Positions 1 through 6,703 of a stretch of DNA of 64,000 nt are shown here, piece after piece. The notes beneath the pieces were generated by a model. The model was not told where the DNA came from. It did no database searches and worked only from the letters and a program-made list of their open reading frames with translations. This stretch comes from Chloroflexota bacterium (GTDB taxonomy: Bacteria > Chloroflexota > Anaerolineae > Aggregatilineales > J027), in assembly GCA_016234595.1 (NCBI GenBank), contig JACRBG010000022.1, forward strand, positions 1 to 64,000. The letters run 5' to 3'. Positions within the stretch are counted from its first letter, which is position 1. Every line of letters starts with the position of its first letter. The position numbers were made by a program, and so were the translations under genes.

Positions 1-74
1 AAGACAAACTCAAATCGGGTTCTTTTTCTGAACTAGCCATGCTTGCCATGCCCAATGGCGCGAAGGAGGCCTGA
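1..74 (+). CDS. C-terminal fragment of a gene entering from the left edge
   Basis: Frame 3 is open from the window edge to a TGA at 72-74, giving 23 residues that end SELAMLAMPNGAKEA. This is too short to assign a function. It is believable as a gene end because a hairpin plus T-run terminator in the same orientation starts six bases after the stop. It converges on the small minus-strand genes to its right. A chance open frame cannot be excluded. Confidence 0.4.
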   Translation, partial: DKLKSGSFSELAMLAMPNGAKEA

Positions 75-75
75 C

Positions 76-183
76 TCAACCCCAGCATCTGGGGATTTTT
101 ATTCCGGCGTTTTTGAGGACTTTTCTTTTGGCATTGACAATTAAGGCTTGCAGGGCTTCGGGGGTCACAATTGCATTGTTCAT
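76..183 (-). CDS. Small protein of 35 aa under reiterated leader copy 1
   Basis: ATG at 183-181 sits behind the same AAAGGACTA ribosome binding site that the next two minus-strand genes use. The frame runs 35 codons to a TGA at 78-76 (product begins MNNAIVTPEALQALIV and ends PRCWG). The 3' end runs through the terminator hairpin of the converging gene, so the frame may be a truncated remnant of a longer gene. The main support for expression is the shared leader. No family is recognised. The MNN/MNT/VNE starts and the 'A..PEA.QAL' stretch faintly resemble the 78-aa protein at 930-1166 (MPEAIQALLDLL), which hints at common descent. Confidence 0.4.
   Translation of the reverse strand: MNNAIVTPEALQALIVNAKRKVLKNAGIKIPRCWG
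80..100 (+). terminator. Rho-independent terminator
   Basis: CCCCAG-CAT-CTGGGG forms a perfect 6-bp stem with a 3-nt loop and is followed by ATTTTTATT. The T-run lies on the plus strand, so it ends the transcript of the gene stopping at 74. Confidence 0.6.
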
Positions 184-286
184 TTTCTTAGTCCTTTGAT
201 TAATTTTACTACTCAACTATAGTCACATGATAGCTCTGAATCCCGCACGTCCAAGGCTTTGTGGCCCCTAAAAACCGGGGGTTGTG
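184..286 (-). promoter_or_regulatory. Reiterated expression leader, copy 1
   Basis: First of three near-identical leaders. Read on the minus strand it holds CCCCCGG-TTTTTA-GGGG (possible hairpin), a -35 TTGGAC (254-249), 16 bases, a -10 TATCAT (232-227), the conserved GTGACTATAGTTGAGTA, and the AAAGGA ribosome binding site just before the ATG at 183. The -35, -10 and downstream block match copies 2 and 3 while the 16-bp spacer differs. Confidence 0.7.
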
Positions 287-330
287 CCGACCCCCAGCAC
301 CTCGGGGCACTGAGGGTGGGCAGTGGGTTA

Positions 331-789
331 TTACGAGCGCGGGGTTGGGTTGATCGTTGGCAGTAGGGTTGCCACTTGACGTTGCAGTTCGGCGACTTGC
401 CGTTCGAGTTCGGCTACGCGGTGCACCACCGCTTTAGGTTTATCGGTGAGCAGGGTCGTGTTGCAGGCGTCCACTTCAAAAACCTCGACCATGTCCTCGT
501 AGACCACTTCGAGCGTCAAGCCGTCAGCCGAAATGCTTACCACTTTGGCGGGCACCCCAACTTGACCGACCTCCACTGGATCGCCGACTTTGAAACGACT
601 TGGCATAGGCCGGGTGACGCTGGTGACGGGTACCGTGTGGGCCTCGTAGCCATCACCAAACACCACGTTGACCGTTTGGCCGTCTGAGCTGATCATGACC
701 ACTTTGGCCGGCATGTTGGCGAGATTGACCAGCACGTTCTCATCGAGTTCAAAAGCGGGGGTTTGGGGGGCATTTAGCTTGGTGTTCAT
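331..789 (-). CDS. Two-repeat beta-motif protein with C-terminal coiled coil
   Basis: 152 aa, unknown function. Two related ~35-residue units are visible, MPAKVVMISSDGQTVNVVF and VPAKVVSISADGLTLEVVY. Each is followed by an acidic/hydrophobic strand, suggesting small SH3/KOW-like beta barrels. The C-terminus (ELERQVAELQRQVATLL) is a short leucine-heptad coiled coil. The start is placed at the ATG at 789, behind AAAGGACTAGAAAA. The in-frame ATG 33 bases upstream (MSNQI...) lies inside the reiterated leader, and in copy 1 that part is not open in frame. The gene is likely a single cistron from its own leader promoter. It may bind a partner protein or nucleic acid, but nothing in the sequence shows which. 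Confidence 0.7.
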   Translation of the reverse strand: MNTKLNAPQTPAFELDENVLVNLANMPAKVVMISSDGQTVNVVFGDGYEAHTVPVTSVTRPMPSRFKVGDPVEVGQVGVPAKVVSISADGLTLEVVYEDMVEVFEVDACNTTLLTDKPKAVVHRVAELERQVAELQRQVATLLPTINPTPRS

Positions 790-892
790 TTTTCTAGTCC
801 TTTGGGTTATCTGATTACTCAACTATAGTCACATGATAGCTCGGAACGCCCCACGTCCAAGGCTTGCTGACCCCTAAAAACCGGGGGTTGTG
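790..892 (-). promoter_or_regulatory. Reiterated expression leader, copy 2
   Basis: Same layout as copy 1: GC hairpin with T-rich loop, -35 TTGGAC (860-855), 16-bp spacer, -10 TATCAT (838-833), GTGACTATAGTTGAGTAATC, and AAAGGA before the ATG at 789. Confidence 0.7.
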
Positions 893-929
893 GGCAGCAA
901 AAAGGGGCGGCAATGCCGCCCGATTCGCC

Positions 930-1166
930 TTAACGTGGTTCGGTCTGTTCCAAAGTGCTACGCACGATCGCCACAATTTCCGGCAGGTCGACCGGCGACC
1001 CGATCGTCATTTTCATCAGCAGGATTTTGAAAATATGGCGTAACGCGGAATGCTCACTGAGCACGACGGCGAGTTCGTGATTCAGTTGACGATATTGTTC
1101 TTCTTTCTCTTTCAGCAAGTCCAGTAAAGCTTGGATGGCCTCGGGCATAGCGGTCGACTCATTCAC
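930..1166 (-). CDS. Small coiled-coil protein of 78 aa under leader copy 3
   Basis: Unknown function. The start is set at GTG 1166-1164, seven bases after AAAAGGA, the same position relative to the leader as the ATG starts of the two neighbouring small genes. An ATG 33 bases further upstream encodes the shared leader (MSNQI...) and is rejected. Residues from about 10 to 45 (EAIQALLDLLKEKEEQY and on to LNHELAVVL) form an acidic amphipathic helix that would suit a coiled coil, followed by a more hydrophobic helical segment (HIFKILLMKM). No signal peptide. The length and layout suit a small accessory protein of a mobile element. Confidence 0.6.
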   Translation of the reverse strand: MNESTAMPEAIQALLDLLKEKEEQYRQLNHELAVVLSEHSALRHIFKILLMKMTIGSPVDLPEIVAIVRSTLEQTEPR

Positions 1167-1269
1167 TTTTATAATCCTTTTATTTATTTGATTACTCAAC
1201 TATAGTCACATGATAGCTCTGATTCGCCCGTGTCCAAGGCTTTCTGGCCCCTAAATACCGGGGGTTGTG
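1167..1269 (-). promoter_or_regulatory. Reiterated expression leader, copy 3
   Basis: Third copy: -35 TTGGAC (1237-1232), 16-bp spacer different from the other copies, -10 TATCAT (1215-1210), the conserved TATAGTTGAGTAATC, and AAAAGGA before the GTG at 1166. The GC hairpin has TATTT in the loop. Confidence 0.7.
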
Positions 1270-1486
1270 CGGGAATCGAAAAGGGCATTCCCAAGCGGAA
1301 TACCCTATCAGCTTTGAGTGCTCGAAGTGACTACTCGTCCTCGCAGGGTGGTTCGTCGGTTTGGCCGAGTAACGCCATCCCCGCAATCACGAGGTGCGCT
1401 TCCGCCCTACCCATATTCATTAGGCCAAACAACGCTTGACTGGTGATGGTCTGTGCCTCAGTCCACCAATTCATCCAAGGCCAAGC

Positions 1487-1511
1487 TGTGTTTATCGGTT
1501 TCATCGGCGCC
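1487..1511 (+). repeat. Left terminal inverted repeat of the IS
   Basis: Twenty-five bases starting TGTGTTTATCGG, identical to the reverse complement of 2915-2939. The target duplication CCAAGC lies directly outside at 1481-1486. Confidence 0.9.
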
Positions 1512-1537
1512 GCCTGCTATCGTGGACATCGGCGCCC

Positions 1538-2845
1538 CTAGCCTGTTCGCAGGATCAGCGTGTGTTGGTAGCGGCGCCACTCGGCCTCAGCCTCCTGCAG
1601 CATGAGCTTGAGATAAGCATCAAAAGCTAAAGGCTCGCGCACAAGACCTTTAATGGGAAGCTGCTTGATCAATTGACCTTGGAGGAGCACGTCCAAGACT
1701 TGCTGATGGGCATCCAAACGCAGTAAGACATAGCGACCAATGGAAGCCCGTCCAATATAGTAATCGTGTTTGTCGACCGCCACGGTGCCATTGCTGCGGA
1801 TGCGGCGTTTAAAGAGGCGGTGATGATAGGTCAACAACCAGTGATCCGGATCAACGGTGTCGGGCAGTGTGGGCAGGATGGGCAGGCGTGGGAAAGCCAC
1901 ATAAGGCGGTTGGTTACCACAGGCACGGGCTTGGTTAGGCCGCGCATGATTGTAGAGCGCTTGATGCGCTTCAAAAACGGCCTGAGCTGCCGTGGCGGTG
2001 GGAGGAGTGTAGACATTGACACACTCTTCTTGGAGGGTGCGAAAGTAGCGTTCGACAAAGGGCTTACGATCGGGGCGTTGGGGTGGACAAACCTCAACCT
2101 GAACCCCCAAACATAATAAAAAGCGCATGAACGCTGAGGGAAACTGATCGCTTGACCAACTGCCGACCCAACGTGGGTCCCGATCAAACACGATCCGTTG
2201 GGGTAAGCCATGCCGTCTTAAGGTGCTGGCGATGGCTCGCAAAGCACTCGGCGCTTGGTAATCACTGGCGGCTTGTAGGTCGACGAGAATGGAGGTGCCA
2301 CGATCCACCACCGCTAAAGCCTCCACCCAATGTTGGCGTTTCGCCTCGATTACAGGCACGGCGCTATTGACATCGGTAAAGTCAATTTCCCATGTGTCCA
2401 ATGGGGCCGGTCGTTCAAAGGGTTCAGGTGGAGCGGGTTGGAAACGCAAGATCCGTTGGTGGGCATCCAAGATCTTCCAGATCGTGCTGGTTGAGCGGGG
2501 CAGGCGCAACCCTTGGGCTTGCAGGCGCTGATCGTGGTGCAGGTAGTACAGAATCGCTGGCGCACCTAAGCGACGTGGCACAGCGGCAGGGGGTTCATCA
2601 CGTAATTCCAAGATGCGCTCAATGACGGCGGGGTGATAGACCTCTGGTTGGGTTTTGCGTGCTCGTGACTGACTCATGAGGACTTGCAGGTCGTGGGGAT
2701 CAGCCGTGATCAAGCGTTTTTTCCATTTCTGGACCCATTTGCGACTTCTGCCTAGGGCGGCTGCATATTGCCGCACCGACCCACTTGGCTGTTCCTGCAG
2801 CAAGGCCCGTAACCGGGATCGATCCCGTACCCATTCCTCTTCCAT
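1538..2845 (-). CDS. IS481-type DDE transposase
   Basis: 435 aa. It cuts and joins the element ends. The N-terminus holds a helix-turn-helix (SVRQYAAALGRSRKWVQKW, residues ~25-45). The integrase-core catalytic acids are visible as WEIDFTDV, IVFDRDPRW and KPFVERYFRTLQEE (D, D, E in order). The start at ATG 2845 follows GGGAGCGGGACA. The frame is open further upstream, but that would begin outside the element, in the host gene, so it is rejected. The TAG at 1538 lies 27 bases inside the left inverted repeat. The gene is intact and no frameshift is seen, so the element could still be active. Confidence 0.9.
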   Translation of the reverse strand: MEEEWVRDRSRLRALLQEQPSGSVRQYAAALGRSRKWVQKWKKRLITADPHDLQVLMSQSRARKTQPEVYHPAVIERILELRDEPPAAVPRRLGAPAILYYLHHDQRLQAQGLRLPRSTSTIWKILDAHQRILRFQPAPPEPFERPAPLDTWEIDFTDVNSAVPVIEAKRQHWVEALAVVDRGTSILVDLQAASDYQAPSALRAIASTLRRHGLPQRIVFDRDPRWVGSWSSDQFPSAFMRFLLCLGVQVEVCPPQRPDRKPFVERYFRTLQEECVNVYTPPTATAAQAVFEAHQALYNHARPNQARACGNQPPYVAFPRLPILPTLPDTVDPDHWLLTYHHRLFKRRIRSNGTVAVDKHDYYIGRASIGRYVLLRLDAHQQVLDVLLQGQLIKQLPIKGLVREPLAFDAYLKLMLQEAEAEWRRYQHTLILRTG

Positions 2846-2914
2846 TGTCCCGCTCCCTCGGTTTTTCTCGCTAAGTCTACCTGCTCGAGGCGCCGATGGG
2901 GGCGATAGCCGCAG

Positions 2915-2939
2915 GGCGCCGATGAAACCGATAAACACA
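2915..2939 (-). repeat. Right terminal inverted repeat of the IS
   Basis: Perfect 25-bp inverted match to 1487-1511. It is followed directly by the second CCAAGC at 2940-2945. Confidence 0.9.
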
Positions 2940-3777
2940 CCAAGCCGTCGCCACCGCTTCACGCCGGACTTCGTTAAATTCGGCCTCATCTTCAATCCGT
3001 GCCACCACCGCTTGGCACAGCACCGTATCGTGCATGTGCAACCCAAACTGACGGCGAATCAAGCGGAGAGTCGCGCTGCGCAGTTCAGGGTCGCTGGTGG
3101 CTTGTAACCCCGCCAGTAAAATCTGGCGGCGGAGGTCGGCTGGGCTAGGGCTGGACTCCGTCGTATCGGGGTCGTCGGTGAGCAGGGCTGGGGTAGCAGG
3201 GGCTGGCGCGAAGGGGCCAAGTTGGAAGTGTTCGAGGGCTGCCGCCACACTCGGAAATTCCGTGCCACGCAGGGTGTCTTGCAGACTGGTCACAAGTTTT
3301 TGGCGGAGGTCGGCTTCCCGTTCCCGCTCGTGTTGATCCCGTAAAGCCTGCGCCGTCGTTCTAACCCAAGCCATCCAATCTTCACGGGGTAAAAAGACGT
3401 TCCCGTGTTTATTCCAGACCTCGCGGCCCTCGTAAATGATGGTTTGAGCATTCCCATAGGCATCCACGCGGATCAGCCCGACCTCATCTAGATAGAGATA
3501 GCCATCGCGTTTGTTGGGTGATTTAGCGGACTCATCCAGCAGGGCTTGGCCCATCCGCCGCGCGATCAGTTCCGCATCGCTGATAATGCCATCCCGCTGG
3601 GTGGCCGCCTGACGACGGCTGTTCACGGCAGTAAAAAGATCGTCGGCCAAGCGGTCGAGCTGGTCAGTGGACAAGGTATCATAGTTCACAGTGACAGTAT
3701 TCATGCGATTTTTCCTGTGCGTATCCCGGCGCACCCCGGTTAATTGGTTAAGGTAGATCGAAATTCAATCAGCGGCG

Positions 3778-4308
3778 CTAAAACCGAATCGCGCCAAACG
3801 GGGTTGGCTCCCAGTACAGGTCGCGCTCAATCGGCAAGCCGAGCGGTGGGCAACGTAGATCGCGCAGCTCGTCAATCGGAACGTACCCCCACTCGCTGTA
3901 GTACGGCTCGGCCTCGTTGCGGACATAACCGAAAGCCAGCCATGGGTAGCCGTCTGGGGCGATTTCCGAAAATTCCGTGAGATACCACGTCATCGCCGGG
4001 GCGAACAATTTGATATGTACGACCTGCTCCGCCAGCGGGATGGCCTCGCTGCTGTACAGGGGTGGAATGTCTGACCACAACGGCAAGTAATCATAGGCGT
4101 TGTCATTTTCTGGGCGTGGACGGCTGGGCTTTTGGGTGATGTCCAGTAAGTGCACCGGGTCAAGCGTCGTGACCCACCGTCCGGGTTTGTTTCGGCCTTT
4201 GGGCCAGCTCACTTGGACTTGGCCGTTGGCGGTCACATCCTCGATCCGAACGACCGTGACGAGCTTGGGGTGATTCATCAGTTTACGTTTGCCAATGTGC
4301 AGGTTCAT
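3778..4308 (-). CDS. DUF2958-domain protein
   Basis: 176 aa. The C-terminal two thirds (from about residue 100) match the DUF2958 pattern: MTWYLTEFSEIAPDGYPWLAF, then a segment around EWGYVPIDELRDL, and the closing LPIERDLYWEPTP. DUF2958 proteins are mostly found on plasmids and integrative elements and their biochemical role is not known. The N-terminal ~85 residues are extra and start with a strand-rich stretch (KLVTVVRIEDVTANGQVQVSW). The start at ATG 4308 is uncertain: an ATG 30 bases in (MNHPKL) is the alternative. The gene follows the 65-aa gene in the minus-strand run and comes before the IS-disrupted gene. It is the best hint that this block is mobile DNA. Confidence 0.75.
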   Translation of the reverse strand: MNLHIGKRKLMNHPKLVTVVRIEDVTANGQVQVSWPKGRNKPGRWVTTLDPVHLLDITQKPSRPRPENDNAYDYLPLWSDIPPLYSSEAIPLAEQVVHIKLFAPAMTWYLTEFSEIAPDGYPWLAFGYVRNEAEPYYSEWGYVPIDELRDLRCPPLGLPIERDLYWEPTPFGAIRF

Positions 4309-4385
4309 GGGTTTTCTTCGCGTTGGTGCGGATGCGCGTCCCCCGGTTAAAATTTTAGCTTATGTGTTCTAAATTCAATAGGGGT

Positions 4386-4583
4386 CTACAGTTTCCAATA
4401 GTCCGTTTTTCCAGCGGCCCAACCCCGCATAAAGCTCGGCCAGTCGTAGCCCCAATCCAGTCGATCGGTGGTCGAGGGGTTGAAACCCGTATGGCCTTTG
4501 GCGCAAGCGGTATGGAAGGCGGCACGCCAGCCCGCTTGGTAGGCGGGGTTGGGTGCAGCCGAGCGGCGGGTGGTTTTAGGCAT
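4386..4583 (-). CDS. Small protein, weakly Rmf/CrpP-like
   Basis: 65 aa. The pattern NPAYQAGWRAAFHTACAKG followed by NPSTT and WPSFMRGWAAGK recalls the small family in which 'A..GW.A...G...NPY' precedes 'W..GW..G' (ribosome modulation factor/CrpP-like). The similarity is by eye and weak. The start ATG overlaps the stop of the upstream gene (4576) by eight bases, so the two are translationally coupled. It is rich in Trp, Gly and Ala, with no membrane segment. It belongs to the minus-strand operon that starts near 6064. Confidence 0.6.
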   Translation of the reverse strand: MPKTTRRSAAPNPAYQAGWRAAFHTACAKGHTGFNPSTTDRLDWGYDWPSFMRGWAAGKTDYWKL

Positions 4584-4818
4584 CGTTCGCCTCGTTCAGT
4601 TCGGCGAGATGGGCGATGCCCAGCGGCGTCAGTAAACCACCGATGGCAAGCGGCAAGTCCGTAAAAGCCGTCAGCACCACGATTTCGACATAGCCCTGTC
4701 GTTCCAAGCGGTACAGCAGCAGGGTTTCGAGCACGTCCGTGGCTGGGTAGGGACTCAGACCTGTTTGGATGGCGGCAGCCATTTTGAGGAGGAGACTGCG
4801 TTCGAGTATTTCAAACAT
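4576..4818 (-). CDS. Hypothetical small protein, 80 aa
   Basis: Unknown function. The start at ATG 4818 lies six bases after GTAGGAGGCCGACC, where the TAG stop of the upstream gene is embedded in the ribosome binding site. That fixes the start and shows tight coupling. An alternative reading extended upstream (Cys/Trp-rich) is rejected. The protein looks like a compact helical fold with a winged-helix flavour: ETLLLYRLERQGYVEIV followed by GGLLTPLGIAHLAEL. The wing-like 'L(T)xxGxxxLxEL' ending is common in small DNA-binding proteins, but no binding motif can be shown. Confidence 0.65.
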   Translation of the reverse strand: MFEILERSLLLKMAAAIQTGLSPYPATDVLETLLLYRLERQGYVEIVVLTAFTDLPLAIGGLLTPLGIAHLAELNEANDA

Positions 4819-4828
4819 GGTCGGCCTC

Positions 4829-5554
4829 CTACACCAACACAGCCAGCGGCATGGCGGCACGACGGCCCTTACGCTGCAGTGCCAGCGGTCGTGGCGGCGG
4901 CGCTAGGGTGGCGCTGACTTGGGCCAGCTTGGTTTCGAGGGCGGCAATTTGGGCCAACAGGGGTTGCAGCATTCCTGTAATGTCGATTTGTACGTCGTCG
5001 AGCGGGGCGAGCGTGGTCGCGGCGACGGCGGGTGTCGGAGCGACTTCAATGACTGACTCGACCACCACCTCGGCGGGAGTGGCGGTGGCTAGGTCGGCGC
5101 TGGTTGCGTTGACCACGGGGGTGTCGGGCCGCTCGACGGCCTCAACTGGTGCGTCGGGTTCGGCGACTTCAGCCGCCCCCCGAAGACCATTAGCAGGCAA
5201 CTTGTTTTCCCACATGTCGCGCAAGCGATAATTCCGACCAAGCCGGGTGCCGTGATACGTCTGGGGCTTGGAGCCTGCGTCGGGTGGCACAATCGGCTGG
5301 TGCAGATAGGCCCGATAGACCGCCAAACCGAGTTCGGTGATGGCATACTGACCGTGTCCGACTTGCGTTAGGTAATCCGGGCAGAGTGCCTCGGCTTCGG
5401 CTTTGGTGGTCGGCCACTTCAGGAAAAAACAACGGCGGCGATTGACATAGGCGTCATGCCCGTAACGCATCGCGTTTTGTTGACCTACGGTCATGGCATG
5501 TAGGAGGTCGAGCAATTCGGCGCTGGTGATAGGTTGGGTTGTGGTAAGTGTCAT
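4829..5554 (-). CDS. Hypothetical protein with winged-helix-like N-terminus
   Basis: 241 aa. The N-terminal ~90 residues end in GQYAITELGLAVYRAYL, the 'y.lT.lG..vy..y' signature often closing a winged-helix fold. They hold two aromatic/basic patches (YVNRRRCFFLKWP). Residues ~125-190 are a Pro/Ala/Val low-complexity linker. A short heptad helix follows (LLAQIAALETKLAQVSATL), then a basic tail (RKGRRAAMP). This layout suits an oligomerising DNA-associated protein, but that is inference. The leader before the ATG (GGGGTCGGCAGGGATACACACC) resembles the one before the disrupted gene at 3704. The second gene of the minus-strand run, it ends inside the ribosome binding site of the next gene. Confidence 0.6.
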   Translation of the reverse strand: MTLTTTQPITSAELLDLLHAMTVGQQNAMRYGHDAYVNRRRCFFLKWPTTKAEAEALCPDYLTQVGHGQYAITELGLAVYRAYLHQPIVPPDAGSKPQTYHGTRLGRNYRLRDMWENKLPANGLRGAAEVAEPDAPVEAVERPDTPVVNATSADLATATPAEVVVESVIEVAPTPAVAATTLAPLDDVQIDITGMLQPLLAQIAALETKLAQVSATLAPPPRPLALQRKGRRAAMPLAVLV

Positions 5555-5611
5555 GGTGTGTATCCCTGCCGACCCCCGCGTGGGCGAGGGTTGGGTGTGC
5601 GGGACTTGCTC

Positions 5612-6064
5612 CTAGCTCACTTTGGCAAAGCGGCCAGCGGACCGGGCGGGGTAAGCGCGGTCGTCGCGCTCGTTTGCCATATCGATGGCTTCGTCGAGTT
5701 GGTCGATGAGGCCGTTGAAGAGTTTGACCAGTTCCGGTTCTTGCAACCCTATCATCTGGCGGGCTTCGCTGCGTAAGTCGCTCTTAAAGAGGCGTGTCCA
5801 TGTTTGGCCGTCCTTGGCGACGTAGGCGTAAGCGTCTTCGTAAAACTCGCTGTATTTGACCTGCCAGTCTTGGTCGAGCAGCAGTCGCCGCGCCGCGCTG
5901 ATTTCGACTTCGCTGTGGCAGCTGCCCAGCATATTCAACAAGAACCCATAACTTTGATCGCGCCATGCGAGGTATTGGTCTTGAATAGCGTCTTCGCTGA
6001 TGACTTCAAAGGTCGTTTCGATGGAGGTCTGTAAAACGAAGATTTCAAGCGTAGGGTCGTACAT
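5612..6064 (-). CDS. Hypothetical protein, first gene of the minus-strand operon
   Basis: 150 aa, unknown. The start at ATG 6064 follows AAAGGAGATTATAAC, a strong ribosome binding site. The protein is acidic and mostly helical (ARQMIGLQEPELVKLFNGL, then QLDEAIDMANERDD), with no signal peptide or membrane segment. It is the promoter-proximal gene downstream of the divergent control region, so it is expected to respond to the regulator encoded at 6294. A GACTCCC/GGGAGTC inverted repeat (about 6114-6148) lies in its untranslated leader. Confidence 0.6.
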   Translation of the reverse strand: MYDPTLEIFVLQTSIETTFEVISEDAIQDQYLAWRDQSYGFLLNMLGSCHSEVEISAARRLLLDQDWQVKYSEFYEDAYAYVAKDGQTWTRLFKSDLRSEARQMIGLQEPELVKLFNGLIDQLDEAIDMANERDDRAYPARSAGRFAKVS

Positions 6065-6175
6065 GTTATAATCTCCTTTGACTAGGTACTTTCATGTGTC
6101 TTGGTCGGCTGGCGACTCCCACTCAACTTGGCGGAAGATGGGGAGTCGTTTGCTTATGGCTAACTAAGTATCCAT

Positions 6176-6204
6176 AGTGTACCAAAATATAGCCATCAAG
6201 TCAA
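6176..6204 (-). promoter_or_regulatory. Promoter of the minus-strand accessory operon
   Basis: On the minus strand: TTGACT (6204-6199), 17 bases, TACACT (6181-6176), close to the sigma-70 consensus. It lies back to back with the promoter of the regulator gene. AGTGTACC here and GGTGTACC at 6243-6250 could be parts of a shared operator. Confidence 0.65.
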
Positions 6205-6234
6205 GCGTTTTGGATATGAACATAGCCACAGTAC

Positions 6235-6263
6235 TTGACAAGGTGTACCTGAGGTGGTAATTT
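6235..6263 (+). promoter_or_regulatory. Promoter of the Cro/C1-type regulator
   Basis: TTGACA (6235-6240), 17 bases, TAATTT (6258-6263). About 30 bases remain to the ATG, with GGGAG as ribosome binding site. The only perfect -35 found in the accessory block. Confidence 0.65.
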
Positions 6264-6293
6264 AGATTTATCTGATTTAGAAGGGAGACTGAC

Positions 6294-6572
6294 ATGCGGC
6301 GCATATTACGCAATCGAGTCGCCGAGTTGGTTGCCATAAAAGCTCGACGTGAAAATCGAACGATTTATAAGACGACAATCACAGACGAGACGGGTCTATC
6401 CAAGCGCACTGTCGATATGTGGATGGCAAATCAAGTCACCCGCTTCGATGACAATGTGTTGCTCACGTGGAGCGACTATTTGGGGTGTGGAATCGGAGAT
6501 CTTTTCATTATTGAATACGAAGACCCTGAAACAAAAACCCACCCTGACGAGCGCCTACTGGATATCGCATAG
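6294..6572 (+). CDS. Cro/C1-type helix-turn-helix regulator
   Basis: 92 aa, almost entirely one HTH domain. The helices are TTITDETGLSKRTVDMWM (recognition helix ~ residues 36-44), then a C-terminal DLFIIEYED strand. This matches small XRE-family regulators of the HTH_26 type, in which the fold ends in 'GdLf..e'. It is transcribed away from the minus-strand operon across a 229-bp AT-rich region with two good promoters. It therefore probably represses one or both, as phage and ICE control genes do. An inverted repeat (CGGTGT...ACACCG, 6601-6627) downstream could slow or end transcription. The next gene is the tRNA. Confidence 0.75.
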   Translation: MRRILRNRVAELVAIKARRENRTIYKTTITDETGLSKRTVDMWMANQVTRFDDNVLLTWSDYLGCGIGDLFIIEYEDPETKTHPDERLLDIA

Positions 6573-6679
6573 CGCCAAGGTGGGTTAGTCATAACTTTAT
6601 CGGTGTCGGGGGGCAACCAAAACACCGGTACAGCACTTTAAAAAATATCTCAAAATAAGCTTAATTGGGGTCTTTACCT

Positions 6680-6703
6680 ATGCAAAACTGGGCAAAAACC
6701 AGT
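6680..6703 (-). terminator. Probable terminator of tRNA-Pro
   Basis: Minus strand: ACTGG-TTTTTGC-CCAGT followed by TTTGC, directly after the tRNA 3' end. The T-run is short, so confidence is modest. Confidence 0.4.

Larger units (their letters stand above)
1487..2939 (-). mobile_element. IS481-family-like insertion sequence, 1453 bp
   Basis: Both ends carry a perfect 25-bp inverted repeat starting TGTGTTTATCGG (1487-1511 and 2915-2939). Direct repeats CCAAGC flank it at 1481-1486 and 2940-2945. Inside each end, a second copy of CATCGGCGCC lies at 1527-1536 and, inverted, at 2889-2898, a subterminal repeat probably bound by the transposase. One DDE transposase gene fills the interior. TG-starting ends, a single rve-type transposase and a 6-bp target duplication match IS481-type elements. 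Identical ends and intact target repeats point to a recent insertion. Confidence 0.9.
1331..3704 (-). pseudogene. Orphan gene split by the IS481-type element
   Basis: The 5' part is 3704-2940 and the 3' part is 1480-1331. The ATG at 3704 follows CAGGAAAAATCGC. Reading through the insertion adds an IS-derived tail that stops at 2877. If the element (1487-2939) and one CCAAGC copy are removed, the frame continues exactly: ...VATAW joins PWMNWWTEAQ... and ends in PPCEDE at the TAG at 1333-1331, giving 304 aa. The protein has a charged helical middle (DQHEREREADLRQKL), an Ala/Pro linker and no known motif. The function of the intact protein is unknown. As it stands the product loses its last 49 residues and is probably non-functional. 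Confidence 0.85.

Noticed and set aside
1-200. Second attachment-site copy of the tRNA-Pro 3' end at the left edge
   Set aside because: No match to the T-arm or acceptor sequence was found there; the far end of the element, if any, is outside the window.
790-822. Upstream ATG giving MSNQI... starts for the 152-aa gene (and the equivalent for the 78-aa gene)
   Set aside because: The similarity of the two N-termini comes from the shared leader DNA. In leader copy 1 the same stretch is not open in frame, and the ribosome binding site lies downstream of these ATGs.
184-1269. CRISPR array as an explanation for the three regularly placed repeats
   Set aside because: The repeats are ~103 bp long, unevenly spaced (about 606 and 377 bp apart) and each precedes a coding frame; there are no short uniform spacers.
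1192-1439. Short open frames either side of leader copy 3 and the 3' part of the split gene
   Set aside because: The stretch is explained by the leader and by the displaced 3' end of the IS-interrupted gene.
1766-2625. Several plus-strand frames inside the IS
   Set aside because: Antisense to the transposase and without motifs.
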